From contig NZ_JFFR01000002.1 in NCBI RefSeq assembly GCF_000695685.1, forward strand, positions 186,001 to 250,000: 64,000 nucleotides of DNA, given 5' to 3'. This document shows, one piece after another, positions 9,471 to 18,217 of this stretch (position 1 is its first letter; every line of letters begins with the position of its first letter). The notes below the pieces were generated by a model that was not told the origin of the DNA, searched no databases, and worked only from the letters and a program-made list of their open reading frames with translations. The DNA comes from Vibrio fortis. Its GTDB lineage: Bacteria > Pseudomonadota > Gammaproteobacteria > Enterobacterales > Vibrionaceae. Made by a program: the position numbers and the translations under genes.

Positions 9471-9504
9471 TCAACGCTACTAATTCATCTCAAACGATTG
9501 ATAT

Positions 9505-9541
9505 CACAAGGTTCGCACGTTATTGCGAACCTTGTGTTTAT
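9505..9541 (+). terminator. Rho-independent terminator after astE
   Basis: A perfect 13-bp stem (CACAAGGTTCGCA with TGCGAACCTTGTG, 9505-9517 and 9524-9536), 6-base loop, then TTTATTT. Confidence 0.8.
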
Positions 9542-9588
9542 TTGGGGATACAGGTAAGGTTACGCGAACTTAGTTAAAGTAGCTTGAT

Positions 9589-10584
9589 ATGGATTTCCAA
9601 CACCTTATTCAACAAAAACAGCGACGCTGGACTCGTGCCATCTATGTGATGCTTGCAGCGCTGATTGTTCTTAGCGGCCTCTATTTAATGGTCGGCGATC
9701 TCTTTATCTCTCCGTTGAATACACTCTCTCCACTTGAAGAAAAGTTACTTGTTGATTTACGACTTCCACGTCTGCTTGCTGCAATTGCAATAGGCGCAGC
9801 GCTTGCCGTGTCCGGAGCAAGTTTACAAGTTTTGTTAGGAAACGTATTAGCAGAACCCGGTGTGCTCGGAATTTCCGGTGGCGCCAGCCTCGCAATGGTC
9901 GTTGTCCTGTTTTTCTTACCGTTCGCTCCAACGCCAGAACTCTTCATGATTGCAGCGGTGATCGGCTCGCTCTGTTTTACACTCTTGCTGGTGGGCATGG
10001 TGAGAGCGATGCGTTTAACTACAGCAAAACTCTTGTTGATTGGTGTTGCACTTGGCATTTTGTCGGGGGCGATGGTGACCTGGGCATTCTATTTTAGTGA
10101 TGATCTAAGCCTTCGCCAACTGATGTACTGGCTGATGGGTAGCTTAGGCGGTGTCGCTTGGTATCAACACACTCTTACCTTAGTGATGATTCCCGTCGTC
10201 ATATGGTTGTGTTTGCAGGGAAGTAAACTCGACAAACTGATGATAGGGGAGGTACACGCTGCTCAGCTTGGGATCAATGTACCGGCGCTACGTTGGCGTT
10301 TGATTTTCGCTGTCTCAATACTGGTCGGTTGTGCCGTCGCCCTTGGTGGCGTGATCAGCTTTGTGGGCTTAGTCGTGCCACATCTATTACGTTTGGCGAT
10401 AGGTACTGACAACCGATATTTGCTACCACTGTCTGCAGTATCAGGCGCAGCACTATTAGTGTTTGCAGATATCTGCGCTCGTACAATGCTTGATTCTGCT
10501 GAGTTGCCGCTTGGTGTTATGACAACCACGATTGGTGCGCCAATCTTTATTTGGATGTTGGTGAAAAATCATGATTCAAATTAA
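9589..10584 (+). CDS. btuC: Vitamin B12 ABC transporter permease BtuC
   Basis: Inner-membrane permease of the BtuCDF cobalamin importer (FecCD family). It has 331 residues with about ten hydrophobic segments. Family landmarks are [37 protein letters not shown] and the C-terminal [21 protein letters not shown], which contains the coupling region for the ATPase. Its last 14 bases overlap the start of btuD. It lies a few genes from cobTSUC, which supports cobalamin or cobinamide over siderophore as substrate. The binding protein BtuF is not in this window. Confidence 0.93.
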   Translation: MDFQHLIQQKQRRWTRAIYVMLAALIVLSGLYLMVGDLFISPLNTLSPLEEKLLVDLRLPRLLAAIAIGAALAVSGASLQVLLGNVLAEPGVLGISGGASLAMVVVLFFLPFAPTPELFMIAAVIGSLCFTLLLVGMVRAMRLTTAKLLLIGVALGILSGAMVTWAFYFSDDLSLRQLMYWLMGSLGGVAWYQHTLTLVMIPVVIWLCLQGSKLDKLMIGEVHAAQLGINVPALRWRLIFAVSILVGCAVALGGVISFVGLVVPHLLRLAIGTDNRYLLPLSAVSGAALLVFADICARTMLDSAELPLGVMTTTIGAPIFIWMLVKNHDSN

Positions 10585-11329
10585 AAGTTTAAGCGTAGGC
10601 TCAAGGCTGCTGCCGCTTTCATTCGACCTAAAACCGGGGCAGGTGACTCATGTTATCGGCCCAAATGGCAGCGGCAAGAGTACCTTACTCGAGGCGATCT
10701 CTGGTATAGGAGAGGGTTATACAGGCGAAGTAATTTGGGCTGATAAACCATTATCGAGTTTTTCACTGCAAGACCTCTCTCTGCAGCGTGCTTATTTAAG
10801 TCAGAGCGCACGACCAGCGTTCAACCTAGAGGTGTTCCAATTTCTTGCTTTGTCCCTGCCAAGTTCTGCAGAGCCTCACAGTGCGATCGTGTCTGAGGTG
10901 CTGACAGAGGTTAGCGAGATGCTCGAGATAAGCGATAAGCTGCACCGCTCAATACAGACCCTTTCTGGCGGCGAATGGCAACGTGTCCGTTTGGCGGGTA
11001 TGTGTCTTCAGATTTGGCCGTCGTTAAATCCCTATTCGAAGTTACTGATTCTTGATGAGCCAGCTGCACCGCTGGATATTGGGCAAGAAGCATTGCTCTA
11101 TAAACTTATCGACCGGGTCGCCAAGCGAGGGATTTCAGTTTTAATGGCGAACCATGATTTGAATCGCACGTTGAGGCATGCTGACCAAGTGCTTCTGTTA
11201 GATAAAGGTGTGTTACAAAAGGTTGGCACCGCTGAAAAGGTGATGGTTCCAGAGCAGCTTGAGCAAGTATTCAATACCCGAATTAAGAGCATTACTGTCG
11301 ACGATGCCACTTATCTACTTTTCGAATAA
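10571..11329 (+). CDS. btuD: Vitamin B12 ABC transporter ATPase BtuD
   Basis: ATP-binding subunit of the BtuCD importer, cytoplasmic face. Walker [10 protein letters not shown] spans residues 30-38, the signature is [13 protein letters not shown], and Walker B plus D-loop is [12 protein letters not shown], followed by the switch His in ANHDLNRT. It has 252 residues. Its start lies inside the end of btuC (14-base overlap), indicating coupled translation. After it, 11330-11571 holds no gene; an imperfect inverted repeat at about 11378-11425 could be a weak terminator. Confidence 0.94.
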   Translation: MIQIKSLSVGSRLLPLSFDLKPGQVTHVIGPNGSGKSTLLEAISGIGEGYTGEVIWADKPLSSFSLQDLSLQRAYLSQSARPAFNLEVFQFLALSLPSSAEPHSAIVSEVLTEVSEMLEISDKLHRSIQTLSGGEWQRVRLAGMCLQIWPSLNPYSKLLILDEPAAPLDIGQEALLYKLIDRVAKRGISVLMANHDLNRTLRHADQVLLLDKGVLQKVGTAEKVMVPEQLEQVFNTRIKSITVDDATYLLFE

Positions 11330-11571
11330 TTCATTCACGGTCTTAGTTTCAAGTAAAAGAAGTCGCGTTTTCTCTGGGCCTTAATTGAGAGCTAAACCTG
11401 ACTACTAATAGCTCGCTCCCTTAAGCCGAAACGCTATCTAGCATCTTTTACTATGTAACTTATTAATTTCATTATTTTTCTTCTAGCCTGTTGTTATTTA
11501 ACGCTGTTTTGTTACTGTGAAAGGAACAGCAATTAGAGTGATAAAACAACATGAACTAAGAAGGAAATGAA

Positions 11572-12066
11572 ATGGAAATACAAGTAAGACGTACAGAACC
11601 GAGTGATGCAAGAAGTGTTAAAGAGATCTACGAGTGCCCAAATGCGTTTCGCGGCACCCTGCAACTCCCACACCCTTCGCTCGACCTCTGGGAGAAGCGT
11701 CTCACCCATGTTCCAGAGCATGTCTATTCTTACGTCGCGTTGTACCAAGGCGAAGTCATTGGCAACCTTGGCTTAGAGGTCTGTGCTAACCCGAGACGCA
11801 GGCACGTTGCCTCATTGGGCATGGGGGTCAAAGATAACTTTGCGGGCAAAGGTGTCGGTAGCGCATTATTGCAGACTGCGGTCGATCTTTGTGATAACTG
11901 GATTAACATTAAGCGCCTTGAACTGACAGTTTACACCGACAACGAGCAGGCTATTAACCTCTACAAAAAGTTTGGTTTTCAAATTGAAGGGGAGTCTGCG
12001 GCATTTGCATTTCGTGATGGCGAATATGTTGCGGCTTACCACATGGCAAGAATCCAATCAAGCTAA
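11572..12066 (+). CDS. yhhY: GNAT N-acetyltransferase, YhhY/AaaT-like
   Basis: A 164-residue acetyl-CoA-dependent acetyltransferase. LGMGVKDNFAGKGVGSALL is the acetyl-CoA pyrophosphate-binding loop (Q/RxxGxG/A variant GKGVGS), and LELTVYTDNEQAINLYKKFGF is the C-terminal GNAT motif. The whole length aligns by eye with E. coli YhhY, with shared TLQ-PHPS, RRRHVA-LG and RDGEYV-AY-MAR. YhhY (AaaT) has been described as an acetyltransferase for some amino acids; substrate here is inferred. AAGGAAATGAA places the ribosome binding site just before the ATG. It is monocistronic and ends in a shared terminator. Confidence 0.85.
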   Translation: MEIQVRRTEPSDARSVKEIYECPNAFRGTLQLPHPSLDLWEKRLTHVPEHVYSYVALYQGEVIGNLGLEVCANPRRRHVASLGMGVKDNFAGKGVGSALLQTAVDLCDNWINIKRLELTVYTDNEQAINLYKKFGFQIEGESAAFAFRDGEYVAAYHMARIQSS

Positions 12067-12107
12067 CTAACTTAGCCAGCCACTTTGAGCAGAAGAAATA
12101 AACAAAT

Positions 12108-12134
12108 AGCGCCTCAGAACTTGAGGCGCTTTTT
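12108..12134 (+). terminator. Rho-independent terminator, probably bidirectional
   Basis: Stem AGCGCCTCA / TGAGGCGCT with a 5-base loop, then TTTTT on the plus strand. It lies between convergent genes. Confidence 0.85.
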
Positions 12135-12159
12135 AAATTCCGCTTATGAGGGAATGTCT

Positions 12160-12735
12160 TTAGACCGTTAGCGGCGCAAGATCAGCTGGACGGTAGTAAA
12201 CCGACTTAAGCACTTTACCTTGGCGAATGGTCTTCTCTTCTGAAACGAAATCTTCTGCACACTTCGCGATGATGTAATCACCTTTTTGTACAGCCATCAG
12301 CTTGATGTTTTGTTCAGCGTAGAATGCTTCAGTTTCTGCGTACTCTTTCTCGTTGCGACATACCTTACTCATGTTGCTTGAGTGTACTTCGTCCCAACAT
12401 GGTAGGAAGTCGATAGCGCGGTTCTTCGCGACGTTAAGCAACAAATCAATTAGGTAGCTGATGGCTAGGTTGTCTTCAACTTTGTCTTGGCCCATGTGGA
12501 CTAAACGACCCATCAATACATAGACGCTGTCGACGATTGCATCGGCTTGTTCTGTTTTTGAATCGGCTTCTGCAAGTTCAGTCAGTTCTTCGATGGCTAA
12601 AGAGGTGTGAAGAGTATCGCCTTTGTCGTCCATGGTTTCTGGTGCAGCAACAGGAAGATCAAAAGTGCTACGGAACTCTTTGATATCGCGGTAAAGGTGA
12701 TCGAAGATGGTTTGGTTTAGTTGAGAAAGGGTCAT
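12160..12735 (-). CDS. MazG-like / PRA-PH superfamily nucleotide pyrophosphohydrolase
   Basis: A 191-residue protein of the all-alpha NTP pyrophosphohydrolase type. The helix pair with EELTELAEADS and then EQADAIVDSVYVLMG gives the ExxE-(12-28)-ExxD metal-binding pattern of MazG-like proteins. It probably hydrolyses a nucleoside triphosphate or related compound. The ATG at 12735 is chosen because AGGA lies about 5 bases upstream; the frame is also open from 12768, adding 11 residues. The C-terminal third, with two Cys (about residues 123 and 136) and YYRPADL, is not part of the core fold. Substrate is unknown. Confidence 0.72.
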   Translation of the reverse strand: MTLSQLNQTIFDHLYRDIKEFRSTFDLPVAAPETMDDKGDTLHTSLAIEELTELAEADSKTEQADAIVDSVYVLMGRLVHMGQDKVEDNLAISYLIDLLLNVAKNRAIDFLPCWDEVHSSNMSKVCRNEKEYAETEAFYAEQNIKLMAVQKGDYIIAKCAEDFVSEEKTIRQGKVLKSVYYRPADLAPLTV

Positions 12736-12945
12736 ATTCCTATCCATTTGTCTTTGGTAGATGGGCATTTTAGCAAAGCTAGAAGTTTGGCGCTATTCAC
12801 AAGACAAGCAGTTGAGAACATATTCTTTGTGTCAATGTCTCTGATTGCTATCAAAGTATTTGTATATTGATTGTTTTTCCCTTTTACTCATCAATATCAG
12901 GAATGGCTTATATGAGAGCCATCTACTAAAGTAGAGAATCGATTT

Positions 12946-14025
12946 ATGAATAGAGCCAGCGAAAGCGAAGTTGTTATTCGACGCTTGTATCAAATTACTA
13001 ACGACTATCAAAAAGGGTTTGATGTACAAATCGTACAGCTCTTGGAGATGGGCTTGCAACGATTTGAACTCGATATTGGCATTCTATCTAAAGTCGAAGG
13101 GGATAATTACACGGTTAAATATTGCGTCACTCCTGAAGATGTACCGCTCCAACAGGGTGACTCCTTTGATTACAGAGCCACATATTGCGAGATTACTTGC
13201 CAAGCTCGTGGCCCGATTTCAATCGAACATTGCGGCAAGCATGATGTTTACGCCGCACACCCAGCCTACAAAGCTTTCGCTTTAGAGTCTTATATCGGCA
13301 TACCAATCTATGTTGATAATGAAATCTACGGCACCTTAAACTTCTCTAGTCCAACACCTTATTATCGAAAATTTAGAGAGATTGATATCGACGTGATGAA
13401 GCTGATGGCTTCGTGGATTGAAGTGGAGTTGGTTCGACGAGCGCAAGAGTTACGACTTAAACAGCTTAATGAGAAGTTAGAATATCAAGCCCTGTACGAT
13501 CCATTGACTAGACTACCCAATCGTCGTTGCCTGTTTAAAAAGCTGAATGCAGAGGTTGAGAAGCTTAGGGCAGGCGAAGGAGTTGGTAGCATTGCGGTGA
13601 TCGACATTGATCACTTCAAGAAAGTGAACGACAACTATGGTCACCAGATCGGTGACGATGTGCTTAAAAAGATCGCCAATGTTCTAAGAGAAAATACCGA
13701 TGAGGGGGGGATTGCAGCTCGATTCGGTGGTGAAGAGTTCATCGTCTGTTACCCTCAATCTACTCCTGAGTATGCTGAGCGCCGCATAACGCAACTTTTA
13801 CAGTCAGTGAAAACGATCACTTTAGACAGAGAGCCTATTACCATCTCTGCGGGTGTTTGCCACTTTCAACTGGCCGGTGAAGGTGATCAACTCAATAGAA
13901 TGTCGACGCTCGACAATTTGATAAAGGTTGCTGATGAGTGCTTGTATCTCGCCAAAGAAAATGGGCGAGACCAATTTGTAGCCCGCCCATATATAATGAC
14001 TTCGCAGAAAGTTTGTACTAGCTAG
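12946..14025 (+). CDS. GAF-GGDEF diguanylate cyclase
   Basis: Predicted to make cyclic di-GMP from two GTP. Of 359 residues, about 25-165 form a GAF-type sensor (GPISIEHCGKHDVYAAHPAYKAFALESYIGIPI, YGTLNFSS) and about 190-350 the GGDEF domain. LTRLPNRR and the active-site GGEEF (residues 261-265) are intact, so it should be active. The product-inhibition I-site (RxxD just upstream) reads DEGG, so feedback inhibition is probably missing. There is no membrane segment; it is cytosolic. The end overlaps the convergent DUF1415 gene by 8 bases. The GAF ligand is unknown. Confidence 0.92.
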   Translation: MNRASESEVVIRRLYQITNDYQKGFDVQIVQLLEMGLQRFELDIGILSKVEGDNYTVKYCVTPEDVPLQQGDSFDYRATYCEITCQARGPISIEHCGKHDVYAAHPAYKAFALESYIGIPIYVDNEIYGTLNFSSPTPYYRKFREIDIDVMKLMASWIEVELVRRAQELRLKQLNEKLEYQALYDPLTRLPNRRCLFKKLNAEVEKLRAGEGVGSIAVIDIDHFKKVNDNYGHQIGDDVLKKIANVLRENTDEGGIAARFGGEEFIVCYPQSTPEYAERRITQLLQSVKTITLDREPITISAGVCHFQLAGEGDQLNRMSTLDNLIKVADECLYLAKENGRDQFVARPYIMTSQKVCTS

Positions 14026-14590
14026 CGCCAAACAAGTACGGGAATAGTTTACGTCGCTCTTCCGCTGTCAGAGACTCCACACGAGCGATGTTGGTGTCTG
14101 GAATGGCTTCTGGGTTCGGATAGTGCTTCAACACTTTTTCCATGCTCTCTTCACGAATTAAATGATAAACAGGGAAAGGTGAGCGGTTAGTCAGGTTCTC
14201 ATCGTCTTCTGGATCTGCACCACCAAAGCAGTAATCAGGGTGGAACGTCGCCACTTGGTAGATGCCTTCCCAATCTTGCTGCTTAATAAGCGCCTCGATC
14301 CAATCAATAAACATGTTGTAGTCAAAGAAGTCTTGAAGCATGTTTGGAACAACAATCAGCGTTGTTTCTAGCTCCTGCGGCGACGTGTTATCGAGTTCCA
14401 CAAAGTGCGCCATAATGTCTTCCAACAACGTCTCTTCAGTTGTGGCTTCACTAACAAAGATCTTAATCTGCTTGTTACGCTGTGGTTTGGCAGCAAAAGG
14501 ACATAGGTTTAGTCCAATTACAACATCATTTAGCCATTGTTGAACTTGGTCGTGAATAACCTGAAGATCGTTCGAGGATGGGTTTGACAT
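14018..14590 (-). CDS. DUF1415 family protein
   Basis: A 190-residue conserved protein of unknown function. Family hallmarks are WLNDVVIGLNLCPFAA near the N-terminus, ETTLIVVPNML and ATFHPDYCFGG, and SPFPVYHLIREESMEKV with a C-terminal NIARVESLTAEERRKLF. The conserved Cys, His and Asp in these motifs suggest a metal or nucleotide site, but no activity is known to me. The frame is open from 14641; the ATG at 14590 fits the usual N-terminus of the family. Its 3' end overlaps the diguanylate cyclase gene by 8 bases in convergent orientation. Confidence 0.85.
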   Translation of the reverse strand: MSNPSSNDLQVIHDQVQQWLNDVVIGLNLCPFAAKPQRNKQIKIFVSEATTEETLLEDIMAHFVELDNTSPQELETTLIVVPNMLQDFFDYNMFIDWIEALIKQQDWEGIYQVATFHPDYCFGGADPEDDENLTNRSPFPVYHLIREESMEKVLKHYPNPEAIPDTNIARVESLTAEERRKLFPYLFGAS

Positions 14591-14699
14591 GACTTGCTCC
14601 GAATAATTTTTGCGTAGCATAACAAAATCAGTCGTAATCAAAACCCTAATTTGCCCTTACTGTACTAATCGGTCTTTCAAACGCTTAAATAAGTGCTTG

Positions 14700-15905
14700 T
14701 TAGACTTGTGCTTGTGTCATTGCAGGTTTGGTTTCGCGATGGTGGTGCAGTTGATAGAGCCAGATGAAGATCAAGCCATACAACAACGAACCTCCCGCCA
14801 TAACACCATTCCAACCGAAGTGTTGCCAACAATAAAGCAGCAGGAATCCACCCAGACTACCACCTATATAATAGTGAACGAGATAAAGCGCGGTTGCGGT
14901 CGCTTTTGCTTTGGTCGCCTTTTGACTCACCCAAGCATATGCGAGCGTATGGGCAAAGAAAGCGCCAAAGCTAATTAATAGAAGACCAGCAATCATGAAG
15001 GGGATCTGTTCAACGGCAGAGACAAGCATGCCGAGTAAACTGATACTTGCACCGAGGGCGATACCCGCGAGTGGATCGTACCTTTGTGTCCAACGGCTAG
15101 AGAACTTAGAGCTAAGCGTCCCTGCTAGATAACAAAGAAAGATCAACGACGCCAAGCTGACCGCAAGGGAATGAGGCTCTGCAACAAGCCTGAACCCCAT
15201 TACAGAATACAAATTAACGAATAGGGCAAAGTTAGCGCCACCAATGAGCATCGCTGTCCAAAGTGTTGGATTTTTGAGGTGAGTGATCACCGCTCGGTTG
15301 TGGTGAAAGAACAGACCTTTCTGCGGTTTAAATCCATGTTGGTTTGGCAGTTTCCAAGCGATATAAAGAGCACCAATAAATGAACTCACCACGAAAAAGA
15401 GGATAGCTGCATGCCAATCGAAGTAGTCAGTGATGAGTCCACCTACCACACGCCCAAAAATCCCACCTAACGAGTTGGCCGCAATATAGCCGCCAATAGC
15501 GATAGCAAACGCTCTAGGTGTTAACTCTTCGACCATATACGCAACGGCGACGCCAGCAAAGGCAGCAACTGCAACCCCCATGATTGCGCGTGCCGCAACC
15601 AGTTGCCATAGCGTTGAAGTAAACACCATAGAGAGACCAACTAGCGGAATTAAAAAGAGGCTAAGTAGAATAATAGGTTTTCGGCCGAAGCTTTCTGATG
15701 CGATGGCCCAGGGAACAAGACTGAATGATAAACCCAGTGTGGTAGCAGCGAATAACCAGTTAACTTGAGTTTCGCTGACTGAAAACACTTCAGCCATATG
15801 AGGAAGAATTGGTTGGAAGACATAGAGGTTACAAAAAATAATAAACGAGCCAATCGCCAATGAACGGGTGATGTTTCTGTATTGTGGCGTGCCTGCGTCA
15901 AACAT
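14700..15905 (-). CDS. MFS efflux transporter, YnfM-like
   Basis: A 401-residue inner-membrane major facilitator with 12 predicted membrane helices. The N-terminal half contains SESFGRKPIILLS, the loop 2-3 motif (G-x-x-x-D-R-x-G-R-R equivalent), and GVAVAAFAGVAVAYMVEE. It resembles the YnfM/AraJ group of drug or sugar efflux proteins. A LysR gene is transcribed divergently 109 bases away with a palindrome between, the usual arrangement for a regulator and its target. Substrate cannot be told. Confidence 0.85.
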   Translation of the reverse strand: MFDAGTPQYRNITRSLAIGSFIIFCNLYVFQPILPHMAEVFSVSETQVNWLFAATTLGLSFSLVPWAIASESFGRKPIILLSLFLIPLVGLSMVFTSTLWQLVAARAIMGVAVAAFAGVAVAYMVEELTPRAFAIAIGGYIAANSLGGIFGRVVGGLITDYFDWHAAILFFVVSSFIGALYIAWKLPNQHGFKPQKGLFFHHNRAVITHLKNPTLWTAMLIGGANFALFVNLYSVMGFRLVAEPHSLAVSLASLIFLCYLAGTLSSKFSSRWTQRYDPLAGIALGASISLLGMLVSAVEQIPFMIAGLLLISFGAFFAHTLAYAWVSQKATKAKATATALYLVHYYIGGSLGGFLLLYCWQHFGWNGVMAGGSLLYGLIFIWLYQLHHHRETKPAMTQAQV

Positions 15906-15971
15906 GAGGTGAACCTTGTATTATTTATTTACCGACTTGTGAACAAAGTATCAACTCACCCTTGATAAAAG

Positions 15972-16003
15972 AAATATATTAAAGATATCACCTTAATATA
16001 TTT
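15972..16003. promoter_or_regulatory. Palindrome between MFS and LysR genes, candidate LysR operator
   Basis: Two perfect 11-bp arms, AAATATATTAA (15972-15982) and TTAATATATTT (15993-16003), flank a 10-base spacer. The site lies in the divergent promoter region and ends 11 bases before the LysR start codon, so binding there could autorepress. Operator function is inferred. Confidence 0.5.
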
Positions 16004-16014
16004 TTTATATCACC

Positions 16015-16887
16015 ATGCTTGAATCAAAATCTCTTCGTCACTTTTTGGCGGTTGCCGACCACGGCAACTTCACACAAGCCGCCAAGTCGCTTCATATCGC
16101 ACAACCAGCCTTAAGTATTTCCATAAAAAAGCTTGAACAAACGCTTGAACTCACGTTATTCCGACGAGGAGATAAGCAGGTGACGTTAACAGAAGAGGGA
16201 AAAGTGCTATATGAGCACGCCAAACGTATTGGACAGCAATTTGAAGATGCTCAACTGGCGATGAATGAGCTGAAGGGGCTGGAAAAAGGGGAAGTACGAT
16301 TGGGCGCGCCAAGCATGATGGGAAGCTACTTTTTTCCAAGAGTGGTTATGGCGTTTAAAAGTCAGTACCCAAACCTCAAGATCACCATGATAGATGCTGG
16401 TACCGCCTCAATTAGAGAGATGTTGCTTAATGGTGAGCTCGATATCGGTGTGGTGAACCATGACAACGTGCCTGAAGATCTAGAAACAGACCATCTACTG
16501 GCCTCAGAAATGTTGGCGGTTGTTGGTAAAGACCATCCATTCGCAGCACAAAAAAGCCTGACCTTTGAGCAGTTCTTTGAGCAAGACTTGATCATGTTTA
16601 AGTCAGGATATTTTCATCGTGATTTTATTGATCAAATGCGCGTGAAACACGATCTTGATATGAGCATCGCCTTTGAAACGAATTTATTACCTATGATTTT
16701 GTCGATCGTAAAACAGGAGTTCGCAATAACCGCTTTGCTGAGTTTGGTGACTGAATATGAATCGGATGTTGTGGGCATTCCATTTAGTGAACCCGTAAAA
16801 CTTAATTTATCGTTAGCATGGCGAAAAGAAGGGTACTTATCGAAGGCAGATAGAACCTTTATTGAATTTGTTAAGCAGTATGTTTAA
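16015..16887 (+). CDS. LysR-family transcriptional regulator
   Basis: A 290-residue regulator with an N-terminal winged helix (about residues 5-64: LRHFLAVADHGNFTQAAKSL, then QPALSISIKKLEQ as recognition helix) and a C-terminal effector-binding domain from about residue 90. It is divergent from the MFS transporter gene, which is the likely target. Many motifs (FETNL, FKSGYF, GNFTQAA) are shared with the LysR at 30848-31747, so the two are paralogues of one subgroup. The effector is unknown. 16888-17129 downstream is AT-rich and shows no gene. Confidence 0.9.
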   Translation: MLESKSLRHFLAVADHGNFTQAAKSLHIAQPALSISIKKLEQTLELTLFRRGDKQVTLTEEGKVLYEHAKRIGQQFEDAQLAMNELKGLEKGEVRLGAPSMMGSYFFPRVVMAFKSQYPNLKITMIDAGTASIREMLLNGELDIGVVNHDNVPEDLETDHLLASEMLAVVGKDHPFAAQKSLTFEQFFEQDLIMFKSGYFHRDFIDQMRVKHDLDMSIAFETNLLPMILSIVKQEFAITALLSLVTEYESDVVGIPFSEPVKLNLSLAWRKEGYLSKADRTFIEFVKQYV

Positions 16888-17129
16888 CCAATAATCGTGT
16901 CAATAAACAGTCACGAGGACTGTTTTGTAAAAATCGGATATCTTGTGGATGAATTATATAACCCTTAGCTTTTTTAGTGTTATTGGCTAAATGTCACATA
17001 ATTTATATGTATAAAATACTCAATTTTACCGATTACCTATTGATTTTTAGAGATTAAATGCAAATTTGGTTTACTTTCAGTAATGAATACGTATAGTTCA
17101 AATTATTGACAGTATATTAATCAGATTCT

Positions 17130-17255
17130 ATGAAGTGTAAATGTAAAGAGCAGCAAGTAGTAAGAGTACACAGAACTTTGTTTGATAAAATTTTGGGTAT
17201 TAAAGCGAAATACAAATGCGTTAAATGTAACGCCGTCTTTAAAATTAAAGGCTGA
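17130..17255 (+). CDS. 41-residue zinc-ribbon microprotein, copy 1
   Basis: A short frame of 41 codons plus stop. The product starts MKCKCKEQQVVRVHRTLF and ends with KYKCVKCNAVFKIKG, so it has a Cys-x-Cys pair near the N-terminus and a Cys-x2-Cys knuckle near the C-terminus, enough to bind one zinc. It aligns over its length with the product of 27809-27928 (shared VVR-x-HRT, K-I/L-L-x-IK-x-KY-K/R-C-x2-C and a basic end). That duplication is the main reason to call it a gene. It has no clear Shine-Dalgarno; a TTGACA at 17106-17111 could be a -35. A strong terminator follows 41 bases after the stop. Function unknown. Confidence 0.6.
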   Translation: MKCKCKEQQVVRVHRTLFDKILGIKAKYKCVKCNAVFKIKG

Positions 17256-17296
17256 TTTGATTCTACAATTTTTATATTTTTGTGTATGACTTGCAC

Positions 17297-17326
17297 AAAA
17301 AAGCCCGCGTTATGCGGGCTTTTTTT
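17297..17326. terminator. Rho-independent terminator, bidirectional
   Basis: A-tract, stem GCCCGC/GCGGGC extended by six A-T pairs, 5-base loop and seven T. It serves the microgene on the plus strand and the glutaredoxin gene on the minus strand. Confidence 0.88.
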
Positions 17327-17352
17327 ATGATGCAATTTAAACCGACTTGGTT

Positions 17353-17589
17353 CTAGTTGTAGTTGGCGTTATACATCTTGTCGAAGTTTTTCTGATTCCA
17401 TCCAACCATGATTTGATCGCCTATCTTAAGTACTGGGATTGAGCGAGCGCCCATTGCTTGCAACTCTTTACGGCCACGCTGCATTTTTGCGTTGGTCAGG
17501 CGGTAGGTGATGTTCTTTGAATCTAAGTAGCGTTGAGCGTCTTTACAATGAGGGCATTTATCCGCTACGTACAATACAACACGTTTCAT
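17353..17589 (-). CDS. Glutaredoxin-like protein
   Basis: A 78-residue thioredoxin-fold thiol-disulfide protein, cytosolic. The active site is CPHC at residues 12-15, and the cis-Pro loop is GARSIPVLKIGDQIMVG. The ATG at 17589 is chosen because it has GAGAG upstream and gives the normal compact glutaredoxin length; the frame stays open to 17718 but would add 43 unrelated residues overlapping the divergent gene. It probably reduces disulfides or glutathione adducts; the partner is unknown. Its CPHC differs from the classical CPYC. Confidence 0.85.
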   Translation of the reverse strand: MKRVVLYVADKCPHCKDAQRYLDSKNITYRLTNAKMQRGRKELQAMGARSIPVLKIGDQIMVGWNQKNFDKMYNANYN

Positions 17590-17716
17590 TTCGGTTCTCT
17601 CTTGATGGTTCTGAGCAAAGTGTAGCGAATCTAAGGTGAATAGAAAAGTGTGATCAGTTACACTACACTGCTTTGGTTTGTGTCCTCTCTTAAGAGCTCT
17701 TTTAAGGCGTAGCTTC

Positions 17717-18214
17717 ATGCACCCATCACTGCGTTATATTCAAGGTTACCCACAACACATTATAGATCCTGTGACACAAATGGTTGAGTCCGGTCGATTG
17801 GTAAAATGGTTTGAGTCCCGCTATCCCGAAAACCACACTATCAAGAGTGAGAAAGCGCTGTTTGATTACGCGATGGCGATTAAAAACCGTTATATGAAGA
17901 AGACGCCACCAATCAGTAAAGTGGTATACGACAGCAAAATCCACCTAATCAATAATGCATTGGGTCTGCATTCGTATGTGGCTAAGAACCACGGCGGAAA
18001 AATCAAATCTAAGAATGAGATTCGTATCGCCAGTGTGTTTAAGAATGCACCAGAGCCTCTCTTAAGAATGCTCGTGATTCATGAACTCGCACATATCAAA
18101 GAGAAAGAGCACGATAAAGCCTTCTATCAGCTATGTTGTCATATGGAGCCTGAGTATCACCAATTAGAATTGGATGCTCGCCTGTTTATGATCTATTTAG
18201 ACTTAAAGAAATAA
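17717..18214 (+). CDS. YgjP-like zinc metallopeptidase-fold protein (DUF45)
   Basis: A 165-residue protein with HELAH at residues 122-126 (LVIHELAHIKEKEHDKAFY) and a third His at 132, the short HExxH-x5-H pattern of the YgjP/WLM minigluzincin group. The N-terminal half carries KKTPPISKVVYDSKIHLINN. Members are thought to be cytosolic metallopeptidases, though activity has rarely been shown. The ATG at 17717 has AAGG 10 bases upstream; the frame is also open from a non-ATG start at 17678. rlmF starts 3 bases after its stop, so the two form an operon. Confidence 0.8.
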   Translation: MHPSLRYIQGYPQHIIDPVTQMVESGRLVKWFESRYPENHTIKSEKALFDYAMAIKNRYMKKTPPISKVVYDSKIHLINNALGLHSYVAKNHGGKIKSKNEIRIASVFKNAPEPLLRMLVIHELAHIKEKEHDKAFYQLCCHMEPEYHQLELDARLFMIYLDLKK

Positions 18215-18217
18215 ACG

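Noticed and set aside
14591..14641. Longer start for the DUF1415 gene
   Set aside because: The extra 17 residues have no family counterpart; the ATG at 14590 matches the usual N-terminus.
17117..17335. 72-codon minus-strand frame opposite microgene copy 1
   Set aside because: It runs through the bidirectional terminator and has no ribosome binding site; the plus-strand zinc-ribbon frame explains the region better.
17590..17718. Longer start for the glutaredoxin gene
   Set aside because: It would add 43 unrelated residues and overlap the divergent YgjP-like gene.
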